Source of the DNA: Leptolinea sp.
GTDB lineage: Bacteria > Chloroflexota > Anaerolineae > Anaerolineales > Anaerolineaceae
DNA: 50,977 nucleotides
NCBI GenBank assembly: GCA_012798535.1
Contig: JAAZMZ010000010.1
Location: 1-50,977, forward strand
Direction: 5' to 3'
Below the pieces are notes generated by a model. It ran no database searches and had not been told where the DNA came from. It worked only from the letters and a program-made list of their open reading frames with translations. Each line of letters opens with the position of its first letter. The stretch's first letter is position 1. A program made the position numbers and the translations under genes. Positions 42,696 through 50,855 of this stretch are shown piece by piece.

Positions 42696-43609
42696 ATGGG
42701 GGAAATGAAAAAGAAAATCCAAGCGAAATCTGATAAAGTTCAGGTTGCTAGAGCCAAATACACACCGGAAAATTGCAAAGAAAATCAAATTACAGGAGTA
42801 TTTTGCCTGTGTGATGATAAGTTGAAAGGGATGGATAATAATAAAGACTCTCAATGGCAAATGACAGAATCAGAAGTGATGACCATAGCCATTGTTGCTG
42901 CTCTAAAGTTGCGCGGGAACTACGAGTCAGCCCGGAACTTACTTCAAGAAGAAGATTAAATTCCACAGATGTTGAGTAAAAACCGTTTTAATTGGTGTTT
43001 GCACTGTATTCAAGGACTGCATCTCACTCAAATTCACCTGTTGGGAGAAACCAGGGAAGACCTGAATAGCCAATCCATTTAATAAATGATCGATAGTACC
43101 CCTATTGCCTGATGTGAAAACTATCGAATTTGTCATACACGATTGTAAAAAAAGTGAGGTCTGACGCAGCCGCCGGATCAGGGGAAAAAGTTACTTCTAT
43201 GGTTTGAAAATCCATATTATGGTCATGGAGAAAGGCCAGTTGTTTGGATTCTTCCTGATACCGGGGAGTTACAGTGATACTTCTGCCTATCGACCCTACG
43301 ATTTTGATCTTTCCAATGGGCGTGGATTACAGCGGACAAAGCCTGTAAGGATTCTGATGAGGAAGAAGCTATCAATGAAACAGGAATGAGAAAGAGCCCA
43401 TTACGAAGAACAACTTGAAACGACCTGTTCCACCATAGATTTACTATCACCAATCTACCTGTCGGAAGAAAGTTGAAACTACAGGCAGCTTGAATGAATG
43501 GCTGTTACATAAATCTATTCATGCAAATACCTCTGAAGGCTTCAAAAAGATTTCTTGGCAGAGGCCATCAGTTCAGTGGGAATCAATCTAGCGAGCCTCA
43601 TCGCTTGAT
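42696..43609 (+). pseudogene. IS982-family transposase remnant, copy 1
   Basis: The N-terminal frame (42696-42959) has QITGVFCLCDDKLKGM and SEVMTIAIVAALKLRGNYESAR, the typical IS982 start. Downstream the frame is broken several times, but fragments follow in order: YFYGLKIHIMVMEKGQLFGFFLIPGSYSD, then ADKACKDSDEEEAINETG (with a DDE-type acidic stretch), then LRRTT and NLKRPVPP-stop, and KKVETTGSLNEW. The remnant is nonfunctional. Coordinates of the end are approximate. The last 400 bp (43113-43516) recur almost exactly at 46959-47361 on the other side of the MutS pair. Confidence 0.85.
43113..43516 (+). repeat. Direct repeat, left copy (IS982 3' half)
   Basis: About 404 bp that match 46959-47361 with roughly a dozen differences (about 97 percent by eye). 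The two copies flank the MutS-like pair in the same orientation. Confidence 0.88.
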
Positions 43610-43718
43610 TCAGTTTGTAAAGATACTCATTTCCTGTGTCAAGGAATGATACATTTTCAGATGTGTGGTACAATGATAAAAATCGATAGTAATAATATAG
43701 ATGGCGATGAGGCTCGCT
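43590..43718. repeat. Inverted repeat upstream of the MutS pair
   Basis: AGCGAGCCTCATCGC (43590-43604) and its exact reverse complement (43704-43718) are 99 bp apart. The left copy overlaps the end of the transposase remnant. They could be the ends of a small element or a fold-back structure. Confidence 0.75.
43666..43674 (+). promoter_or_regulatory. Possible extended -10 promoter of the MutS pair
   Basis: TGGTACAAT is an extended -10 (TG-N-TACAAT), 157 bases before the first MutS-like gene. A strong hairpin lies between promoter and gene. Confidence 0.4.
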
Positions 43719-43738
43719 GTATATGTCATTAGACTGAT

Positions 43739-43775
43739 AGCCTCTACTGGCGTATTGCTCAGTAGAGGCTTTTTT
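43739..43775 (+). terminator. Terminator or attenuator before the MutS pair
   Basis: AGCCTCTACTG (43739-43749) pairs with CAGTAGAGGCT (43760-43770) and is followed by T residues. It lies 56 bases before the first MutS-like ATG, downstream of the likely promoter, so it could attenuate the operon or end upstream transcripts. Confidence 0.75.
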
Positions 43776-43830
43776 ATTGTTAATATAATCAGCGACCGAT
43801 ATTGATAATTTATTCGGAGCCATAAATCGA

Positions 43831-45363
43831 ATGACCTTTCCAAGTGTACTTTACCCACCAAACAGCAAATACACAGTTGACGAGAACGCAGAAACTCCAG
43901 ATTGCTTTGTGGATTTAAACCTCGATCAGGTTATTGATGCAATTTCAGATCGTAAACAGGAATACAATCTCAAGCCCATTTTTTATTCACCATTGCAGGA
44001 AATTGAGGTGATTAAATATCGACAGGATGTTTTCAAGGATCTGGAAAACGCAAATGTACTCAAAGCAATAAAGGTGTTTGCTGAAAAAATGGTACTTGTA
44101 CGCCGCTATCTAAATATGATCGAAAAACTGTATTTCAAGTATCACCAGGAGGGACGATTTCTTGAAGCAGTAATGATTTATTATGAAGCGGTTAAAGACC
44201 TGGCCAGAGACCTGGAAGAAGCTCCCTTAAAGTCCAGGGGCCTTGTCGAATTCCTGGAATATATAAATGAATACATTATCTCGCCTGGTTTCCTGTCACT
44301 TCAGACAGATTCGCTTGCGTGTAAAGCCGATCTATCCACTATTCAATATAGCGTAATAATAAAGGGGAATTGGGTTAGGGTTCGCAAATACGAATCTGAA
44401 ATTGATTACAGCAAAGAGGTTGAACGAACTTTTGATAAATTTAAACAAGGTGAAGTAAAAAACTACCGGATTGATCTTATCGTCTCCTCTGGGATGAACC
44501 ATATCGAAGCACAAATATTAGATTGTGTGGCAAAACTTTATCCAGATATCTTCAAACAATTAGATTCATATTATCTGAAGCATTCCGGCTTCTTGGATAA
44601 CATCATTCTTACTTTTGACCGGCAAATTCAATTCTTTGTGTCCTATCTAGATTTTATTGAGAACCTGAAATCCAAAGGTCTTGAATTTTGTTATCCAAAT
44701 GTCACAAAAGACAAAGCAATTCATGCTAAAGATACTTTTGACATTGCATTGGCAAATAAACGCTCATTTGAATCCATACCGGTTGTTTGTAATAATTTCT
44801 ATCTTGAAGGAAAGGAAAGGATTTTTGTTGTTTCAGGTCCCAATCAGGGGGGAAAAACGACTTTTGCGAGAATGTTCGGTCAACTTCATTACCTGGCCAG
44901 TATAGGGTGCCCGATACCAGGAACGGAAGCGACTCTTTTTCACTATGATCGAATTTTTACCCATTTTGAAAAGGAAGAAGATATCCGAAATTTACGCGGC
45001 AAGCTGCAAGATGATCTGGTCAGAATCCATGGAATTCTTGAAACTGCAACTTCAGATTCCATCATCATCATGAATGAAATATTCACATCGACTACATTGC
45101 AAGACGCTATATTTTTAAGCAAGGAGATTATCCAGAGAATCATTCGCCTGGACGCTCTGGTAGTTTGTGTTTCATTTATTGATGAACTCTCAGTGATGGG
45201 TGAGCAAACGGTAAGCATGGTGAGCACGGTTGTTCCAGAGAATCCGACACAAAGAACTTTCAAAATTCTCCGATTGCCTGCTGATGATCTCTCATATGCG
45301 ATATGCATTGCTGAAAAACATCACCTCACTTACAACTTGATCAAGGAGCGGATTTTGCAATGA
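43831..45363 (+). CDS. MutS-like ATPase A (core + ATPase, no mismatch-binding domain)
   Basis: The 510-residue protein has a helical MutS core (about 30-320) and a C-terminal MutS/ABC ATPase. Walker A is GPNQGGKTT at 336-344; the Walker B region is SIIIMNEIFTSTT at 410-422, with Asn415 where MutS usually has the metal-binding Asp and Glu416 as catalytic base. The canonical ATHxxEL motif is VSFIDEL here, so the switch His is missing. It is much shorter than MutS1 (about 850) or MutS2 (about 780), with no domain I and no Smr/nuclease domain. Codon use and GC (near 38 percent by eye) differ from the flanks, suggesting transfer. It is coupled to ATPase B by an ATGA overlap, so a heterodimer is likely. 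The role is unknown. Confidence 0.85.
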   Translation: MTFPSVLYPPNSKYTVDENAETPDCFVDLNLDQVIDAISDRKQEYNLKPIFYSPLQEIEVIKYRQDVFKDLENANVLKAIKVFAEKMVLVRRYLNMIEKLYFKYHQEGRFLEAVMIYYEAVKDLARDLEEAPLKSRGLVEFLEYINEYIISPGFLSLQTDSLACKADLSTIQYSVIIKGNWVRVRKYESEIDYSKEVERTFDKFKQGEVKNYRIDLIVSSGMNHIEAQILDCVAKLYPDIFKQLDSYYLKHSGFLDNIILTFDRQIQFFVSYLDFIENLKSKGLEFCYPNVTKDKAIHAKDTFDIALANKRSFESIPVVCNNFYLEGKERIFVVSGPNQGGKTTFARMFGQLHYLASIGCPIPGTEATLFHYDRIFTHFEKEEDIRNLRGKLQDDLVRIHGILETATSDSIIIMNEIFTSTTLQDAIFLSKEIIQRIIRLDALVVCVSFIDELSVMGEQTVSMVSTVVPENPTQRTFKILRLPADDLSYAICIAEKHHLTYNLIKERILQ

Positions 45364-46856
45364 AAGCTTACTTGATGTTCCGAGATCGAGATTTTGACCC
45401 GCAAACTCCACTTCCGGCAAACACGCCTGACCTGATTCATGACCTTGAGCTGAATACGCTGCTCAATGCCATGGCGCATGGAGATAATTTTCTTTTTGAA
45501 ATCTCAAAGGAAGCAATATTATCGAGTCTCAATAATGTTGATTCCATTCTTTATAGACAAGAAATTTTAAAGGATTGCCTGAATAATGCTTCAGTGATAC
45601 GAGCGATTTACCAGATACCAATTACCTCTATGGATAGAGAACATCGCCGTTGGTTGGGAATATTTACCCATTCACCTAGCGGAGTTTTAAGTAGTGCAGT
45701 GAGATTAATGGATATGCTTATCGTTTTATTAAAAGAACTTAAAAATCTAGCCGACGAACACTCGGATAAGTTTGAATCTGAGGGATTTAAAAGGTTCTTC
45801 GCGATGATTAAACATGAGCTGGATGATGAATACTTTTCTGAAGTTGAATATCATCTAAAACAACTCAAGTTTAAGGATGGTGTTTTGATCAGTGCTGAAT
45901 TAGGCAAAGGGAATAAGGGGACAAATTATGCCTTACGTCTTCCCAATAGCAGGAATAAGAATTGGATAAAAGAAGTTTTCAGTAAAAAATCGCCGGTTTA
46001 CTCATTCACGATAAGTGAAAGGGATGACGCCGGCGCACGGGCATTGGGCGAATTAAAAGATATTGGAGAAAACTCAGCCGCGAATTCATTGGCGCAGGCT
46101 ACGGACCATATCGATAATTTCTTTAAAATGCTTCGGAACGAACTGGCATTCTATATTGGTTGTATCAATCTCAAGGAGCAGCTAGAACAAATAGGAAGTC
46201 CGATTGCATTTCCGATTCCAGTTAATATGAATGATCGACAGCATTCTTTTCAAGGCATGTATGATGTGAGTCTGGCTCTGACAATAAAGCAGACAATCGT
46301 TGGAAACGATATCAACGCTGATGCCAAGAATCTAGTCATTATTACCGGTGCAAACCAGGGAGGAAAATCAACATTCCTAAGAAGTGTTGGACTAGCCCAG
46401 CTTATGATGCAGGCCGGAATGTTTGTGCCAGCCAGGGAGTTTTCTGCCAATTTGTGTCAGGGAATATTCACACATTACAGGCGTAAAGAAGATGCATCAA
46501 TGAAAAGTGGCAAACTTGATGAAGAATTAAGTCGAATGAGCATGATTGTGGATCAGATCAAACCAAATTCCTTGATTTTGTTTAACGAATCATTTGCTGC
46601 GACGAATGAACGCGAAGGATCTGAAATCGCCAGGCAAATTACCAGTGCTTTGCTTGATCGGGATATCAAAGTATTTTTTGTAACGCATATGTACGAATTT
46701 GCGCGAATTTTTTATGAAAAGCAAATGAAAGATGCCATTTTCTTGCGTGCAGAAAGAAAGGCAGGGGGAAGAAGAACATTTAGACTTTCTATCGGTGAAC
46801 CTTTGCCCACCAGCTACGGTGAAGATGTTTTCAAAACCGTCTTTGGAAATGAATAG
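45360..46856 (+). CDS. MutS-like ATPase B (core + ATPase)
   Basis: The 498-residue paralogue of ATPase A also has a helical core and a MutS-type ATPase. Walker A is GANQGGKST at 330-338, the signature region is KLDEELSRMSMI at 385-396, and Walker B is SLILFNESFAATNEREG at 404-420, with Asn409-Glu410. Unlike A, it keeps the Thr-His pair (VTHMYEF, 441-447) seen in canonical MutS. Domain I and nuclease parts are absent. Overlap with A is four bases. The complementary retention of motifs fits an A/B dimer with two unlike ATP sites. It ends 75 bases before the right IS982 remnant. Confidence 0.86.
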   Translation: MKAYLMFRDRDFDPQTPLPANTPDLIHDLELNTLLNAMAHGDNFLFEISKEAILSSLNNVDSILYRQEILKDCLNNASVIRAIYQIPITSMDREHRRWLGIFTHSPSGVLSSAVRLMDMLIVLLKELKNLADEHSDKFESEGFKRFFAMIKHELDDEYFSEVEYHLKQLKFKDGVLISAELGKGNKGTNYALRLPNSRNKNWIKEVFSKKSPVYSFTISERDDAGARALGELKDIGENSAANSLAQATDHIDNFFKMLRNELAFYIGCINLKEQLEQIGSPIAFPIPVNMNDRQHSFQGMYDVSLALTIKQTIVGNDINADAKNLVIITGANQGGKSTFLRSVGLAQLMMQAGMFVPAREFSANLCQGIFTHYRRKEDASMKSGKLDEELSRMSMIVDQIKPNSLILFNESFAATNEREGSEIARQITSALLDRDIKVFFVTHMYEFARIFYEKQMKDAIFLRAERKAGGRRTFRLSIGEPLPTSYGEDVFKTVFGNE

Positions 46857-46930
46857 CGAAGTCTTTCATATTTAGTTTCAGATTAACCTTCAAGATGACA
46901 AGTGTCGTTTACTGAACAATTCGAAAAATC

Positions 46931-47406
46931 CTGAATTACAGCAGTATTTTGCCTGTGTTGTGAAAACTATCGAATTTGTCGTTCACGATTGTAAAAAGGT
47001 GAGATCTGGCGCAGCCGCCGGGTCAGGGGAAAAAGTGACTTCTATGGTTTGAAAATCCATATTATGGTCATGGAGAAAGGCCAGTTGTTTGGATTCTTCC
47101 TGATACCGGGGAGTTACAGTGATACTTCTGCCTATTGACCCTGCGATTTTGATCTTTCCAATGGGCGTGGATAACAGCGGACAAAGCCTGTAAGGATTCT
47201 GATGAGGAAGAAGCTATCAATGAAACAGGAATGAGAATGAGCCCATTACGAAGAACAACTTGAAACGACCTGTTCCACCATAGATTTACTATCACCAATC
47301 TACCTGTCGGAAGAAAGTTGAAACTACGGGCAGCTTGAATGAATGGCTGTTACATAAATCTGATGATGTAATTACCGCTGAAGGCTTCAAGATGAAACAT
47401 AGTTAA
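46931..47406 (+). pseudogene. IS982-family transposase remnant, copy 2 (internally deleted)
   Basis: The sequence begins with a 30-bp piece of the transposase N-terminus (GTATTTTGCCTGTGT, as at 42796) joined directly to the 3' half. Compared with copy 1, about 300 bp are missing. It shares with copy 1 the same stop (TAG after VPP) and frame shifts, and has an extra TGA (near 47136). So copy 2 was made from an already dead element. Confidence 0.82.
46959..47361 (+). repeat. Direct repeat, right copy (IS982 3' half)
   Basis: Counterpart of 43113-43516, same orientation, with about twelve substitutions and one single-base deletion. Confidence 0.88.
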
Positions 47407-47436
47407 TTCGTTCTGGTTGCCTGTCTCAACTTCCTT

Positions 47437-47466
47437 TTGTGGCAACCTGGGTTAATTATCTATAAT
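47437..47466 (+). promoter_or_regulatory. Possible promoter of the diguanylate cyclase gene
   Basis: TATAAT at 47461-47466 with a weak TTGTGG (47437-47442) 18 bases upstream, about 77 bases before the GTG start. Confidence 0.5.
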
Positions 47467-47543
47467 GGTAATAAGCTGGTGGTCATTTTTTATTGATTTA
47501 CGCCGATAATAAATAGAGTATCCAGGTAATAATCGGATTTGCT

Positions 47544-49088
47544 GTGAGACGCTTTTATTTTTCATCTACAATAATAACGGCTGGAATATTCATCCTGTTG
47601 ATAGGGGGATTTCTTATCACCTTCTCAATCTTTGGCAAGTTCTTGCCGAATGGTTTCTATTCCATTGATCCATTCCTGTTTATCGGCTCTGTTCTGGCAA
47701 CCATTGCCACAACTCTGGCAGCCATTCAAACGGCCGGTGAAAAATGGTACATACACGCAAGCTGGTTGATTTTTGCTTTCGGAACCTTTTTCGACGTTTT
47801 GGTTGTGGTGATTGAAGGTCTTTTTCAATCACAGATCGGGGGAACACTAACTTCAGTATTAATGATGGCCAGCTACTCGCTATATGCTATTGGGATCGCA
47901 CTGCTACCGTCAGTTCCGCGTCCTGAAAATCTAAGGAAAGAACTCAATACAGTCATGGGAGTCTTTGTGGGGGTGTCACTGCTCGCTACATGGGTTTTAT
48001 TGATCTTTCCATATGTTTTCAGAGGCGTTGCTTCCAACCAACAGGCATTTGTTGCTCTATCCTATTTAATGGTCTTTGCTGTACTGGACATGTTGATCCG
48101 TAGAAGACTCTGGTCAAATCACAGGATTAGTTTCTTCCTGGCTTTATCGGTGGCCGCCAATGTTCTCGGTAGTTTTCTGGTGATTGTGGAACAGTCCGGT
48201 ACAACCTGGTGGGCGATGGTTCTCAAAGACATCTGCTGGGTGGCCGCGTATGGCGGAATGGCGTTGGCTGGCTTTTCCGTCGCCTTCGAAAAAGATGTGT
48301 CTCCAGATAGTATTCATGTCAACCGTGAGAAGGAAAATAATCCGAATCTTGAATTTTTCCTACCGGTCATTTGGGTTGGACTGGCCTATCTCCTTTTAAT
48401 CTGGAGTCACTACTACTCGGATGTAATTTCATTCCATGTTGTTGCCGTGGGGATCGGCAGTCTGATTGTGGTACTTCTGGTACGGCTGAATAACGTTCTC
48501 CGGGAAAATGCCCGCCTGATTTCCGAGGCCAATCACGAGATTGCCTCCAGAAGAAAGATGCAGGAGAAATTTTGGCATGACAGCCGGCATGATCCGCTGA
48601 CAGCCATTCCCAATCGGTCTTATTTGCTGGATCAAATCCAGAATGCCATTGACACGGCAAAACAGACCGGGAAAGTCTCAAGTGCCATCTTGTTCTTGGA
48701 TCTGGATCGTTTCAAACCCATTAATGATAAATACGGACACGATATTGGAGATCACCTGCTAAAAGCGATTTCAGAAAGATTGATCTTCTGTGTACGTCCG
48801 GATGATTTTGTAGCCCGGCTGGGGGGAGATGAGTTTGCCATTCTGTTGAATAACCTGCAAACCTCGCAAACTGTCTATAAAATATGCTCCCGCATCATGG
48901 ACAAAATGTACGAACCTTTTGAGATCCAGGGGAACACATTGAACTGCGGCGTCAGTTTTGGTGTCTGTTTTATTGAACCTGATTTCAATTCGCCGGAAGC
49001 CCTTCTGAGTGAGGCGGATAAAGCCATGTATCGCGCCAAACGTAAAGGTCGGGGACGATTCGAGATCAGCAAGGCTTTTGATTTTTAG
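47544..49088 (+). CDS. Membrane diguanylate cyclase (GGDEF)
   Basis: The 514-residue protein has about nine or ten membrane helices in the first 313 residues (for example 8-30, 43-62, 137-157, 273-290), a short coiled linker at about 318-345 and a GGDEF domain. The catalytic GGDEF is intact at 427-431 (RLGGDEFAILL), and the product-inhibition I-site RPDD at 418-421 is exactly five residues upstream. It should make cyclic-di-GMP from two GTP, with feedback control. The membrane part is a sensor of unknown ligand. The start is GTG at 47544 with no clear ribosome binding site. No EAL or PilZ protein is nearby. Confidence 0.93.
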   Translation: MRRFYFSSTIITAGIFILLIGGFLITFSIFGKFLPNGFYSIDPFLFIGSVLATIATTLAAIQTAGEKWYIHASWLIFAFGTFFDVLVVVIEGLFQSQIGGTLTSVLMMASYSLYAIGIALLPSVPRPENLRKELNTVMGVFVGVSLLATWVLLIFPYVFRGVASNQQAFVALSYLMVFAVLDMLIRRRLWSNHRISFFLALSVAANVLGSFLVIVEQSGTTWWAMVLKDICWVAAYGGMALAGFSVAFEKDVSPDSIHVNREKENNPNLEFFLPVIWVGLAYLLLIWSHYYSDVISFHVVAVGIGSLIVVLLVRLNNVLRENARLISEANHEIASRRKMQEKFWHDSRHDPLTAIPNRSYLLDQIQNAIDTAKQTGKVSSAILFLDLDRFKPINDKYGHDIGDHLLKAISERLIFCVRPDDFVARLGGDEFAILLNNLQTSQTVYKICSRIMDKMYEPFEIQGNTLNCGVSFGVCFIEPDFNSPEALLSEADKAMYRAKRKGRGRFEISKAFDF

Positions 49089-49276
49089 CGGGACGCCTGT
49101 CCAATCCCACTTCTGAACTGATAAGCAAATTTCACCCCAGGAAAGATCGTCCGGGATTTCTCATCATCGCGAACGTTTGGATTTCTGGTCACTTTTCCGC
49201 ATTGAAGTAGATGAATGCGGTATTTTGCCGAGAGCCAGACTCTTTCTCGAAAGGGCAAGTAAAAAGATAGACCCTC

Positions 49277-49305
49277 TTGACAAATTATAACAAGTGTTAT
49301 ATTAT
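49277..49305 (+). promoter_or_regulatory. tetR promoter
   Basis: TTGACA (49277-49282) and TATTAT (49300-49305) are 17 bases apart, an almost perfect sigma-70-type promoter. Confidence 0.85.
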
Positions 49306-49329
49306 CTATGTTGCATAACATGTGTTATA
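49286..49329. promoter_or_regulatory. Two TetR operator sites
   Basis: The palindrome ATAACA-N2-TGTTAT occurs twice: at 49287-49300 (inside TATAACAAGTGTTATA, between -35 and -10) and at 49315-49328 (CATAACATGTGTTATA, downstream of the likely start). Centres are 28 bp apart. This fits autorepression by the TetR protein. Confidence 0.85.
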
Positions 49330-49341
49330 TAAAGAGGAAGA

Positions 49342-49923
49342 ATGCCGCCCAGAAAGAGATTTGAAAGAGATACTGTGATCAATGCCGCGTTCGAGGTGCT
49401 GCGCAGGCAAGGATTCGATGCCGTGACTGCCCGCAACGTGGCGGTCGAGCTGGGATCGTCCACCACACCCATTTACTGGGTTTTTCAATCCATGGACGCC
49501 GTGGAAGAAGCTCTCCACAACAAAGCCATGCAGTTGATGATCGAATTCCAGTCAAAGAAGTACACCGACAATGTATTTACCAATATGGCCATAGGCTATG
49601 TGGATTATGCCCGTCAGGAACCCCGGCTTTTCCAATTTCTGCAGCATGAACAGCAAAAGCCCTATAACCCGTCAGAAAGTGAAGCACTTGGCAGCCGGAT
49701 GTCGCCCATTCTTGGTGATCAGCCGCCTGTTGAGAATTACTTCGGAAAGATCGATCAAAAATCCATGGATGGAATTGCCCTGAGGAGCTGGATCTTCATG
49801 CACGGCCTGGCGGTCGCCATTTCTTCCCACATGCTGGAGTTTAATTCCGAAAAAGAGATCGAAAACCTGATCATTTCCGCCGGCAGAGCCTTCTATTTGG
49901 ATCAAACGATAAAGAAAGAATGA
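49342..49923 (+). CDS. TetR-family transcriptional regulator
   Basis: The 193-residue protein has an N-terminal TetR helix-turn-helix (VINAAFEVLRRQGFDAVTARNVAVELGSSTTPIYWVFQSM, about 13-51) and a C-terminal ligand-binding region (about 60-190) with TetR_C-like helices. It should bind the two ATAACA-N2-TGTTAT sites at its own promoter and repress itself and the next gene. The ATG is preceded by AGAGGAAG. The ligand is unknown. A membrane protein follows 10 bp later and is its probable regulon. Confidence 0.92.
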   Translation: MPPRKRFERDTVINAAFEVLRRQGFDAVTARNVAVELGSSTTPIYWVFQSMDAVEEALHNKAMQLMIEFQSKKYTDNVFTNMAIGYVDYARQEPRLFQFLQHEQQKPYNPSESEALGSRMSPILGDQPPVENYFGKIDQKSMDGIALRSWIFMHGLAVAISSHMLEFNSEKEIENLIISAGRAFYLDQTIKKE

Positions 49924-49933
49924 GAGAAAGAAA

Positions 49934-50797
49934 ATGAAAAAAGCAATCGTACTCATTTCCCGAATTCTTGCCCTGACCGTTCTCGGGGTGATTGTGACAG
50001 CCGCGGCTTCTGCCGTAACACCTCAGCCGGAGATAGTGAAATCGGCCACCGGCGCGTCAGCCGGGCAGACCATGCTGCTGCTTTTCATTGATCGGCTGAT
50101 GGTGGCGTTGATTTTCGCGTTTCTTCTCGAAAAAACCATCCTGCGCGGGATGCGGCTGGTTGGCCTTCTGTTCTGGGTGGTATTTGGCATCACCACCTTT
50201 ATGATGCAGATCGAAACCCTTGTCTTTGGCAGCGCGTTTCCCGGGTTATCAACGTCGGATGTTTTCAGGCTGGTATTGACCGCCCTGGTCAGCACACTGA
50301 TATTCGTCCCGCTGGCGGTTCTGGTGATGGGACGCTGGAAAGACAACGGGGAACCCGTCCGTCCGCTGTTCAAGAAGGATTACCTGACCGGTCTGATCCT
50401 TCTGGCCGTCATTTATCCGATTTTGTATTTCTCTTTCGGGTATTTCGTGGCCTGGCAATCTGCTGCCGTGCGGGAGTTTTACGCGACCACAACCATCACC
50501 ACGGCACAACCGCTATTAACTCTCATCCAGGTGGCGCGCGGCGCACTGTGGGTGCTGGCAGGCCTGCCGCTGCTGGTAATGTTCGATCGGCGTATTCACA
50601 CAATAATCGCATCGATCCTGTGTTATTCTCTGCTGCCTTCCTTTTCGCTGATCCTGCCCAATCCATTGATGCCGGAGCCGGTACGCCTGGCACACCTTGT
50701 GGAGATCAGTCTATCCATGGCCATCTTTGGCGGGTTATTTGGATGGATCATGGCGTCGAAGGCACCGTTCCCGCGCGGGATTTCCCGAAATTCTTGA
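49934..50797 (+). CDS. Multi-pass membrane protein co-transcribed with tetR
   Basis: The 287-residue protein has about seven membrane helices (ISRILALTVLGVIVTAAASAV, then MLLLFIDRLMVALIFAFLLE and so on). I do not recognise a family. A small loop after helix 4 is polar (MGRWKDNGEPVRPLFKKD). It is 10 bp downstream of tetR, so probably controlled by it, as with transporters or permease-like proteins under TetR control. Whether it exports a compound cannot be said. Confidence 0.75.
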   Translation: MKKAIVLISRILALTVLGVIVTAAASAVTPQPEIVKSATGASAGQTMLLLFIDRLMVALIFAFLLEKTILRGMRLVGLLFWVVFGITTFMMQIETLVFGSAFPGLSTSDVFRLVLTALVSTLIFVPLAVLVMGRWKDNGEPVRPLFKKDYLTGLILLAVIYPILYFSFGYFVAWQSAAVREFYATTTITTAQPLLTLIQVARGALWVLAGLPLLVMFDRRIHTIIASILCYSLLPSFSLILPNPLMPEPVRLAHLVEISLSMAIFGGLFGWIMASKAPFPRGISRNS

Positions 50798-50855
50798 AGA
50801 AAAGGAACGCTCTATCTTTCAAAGAGGGATGGCCCGAGAAAGCCGGCTGTCTCTC

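Noticed and set aside
43542-43823. Minus-strand frame of 93 codons between the IS982 remnant and the MutS pair
   Set aside because: It covers the terminator hairpin and inverted repeat; the plus strand carries the end of the transposase remnant.
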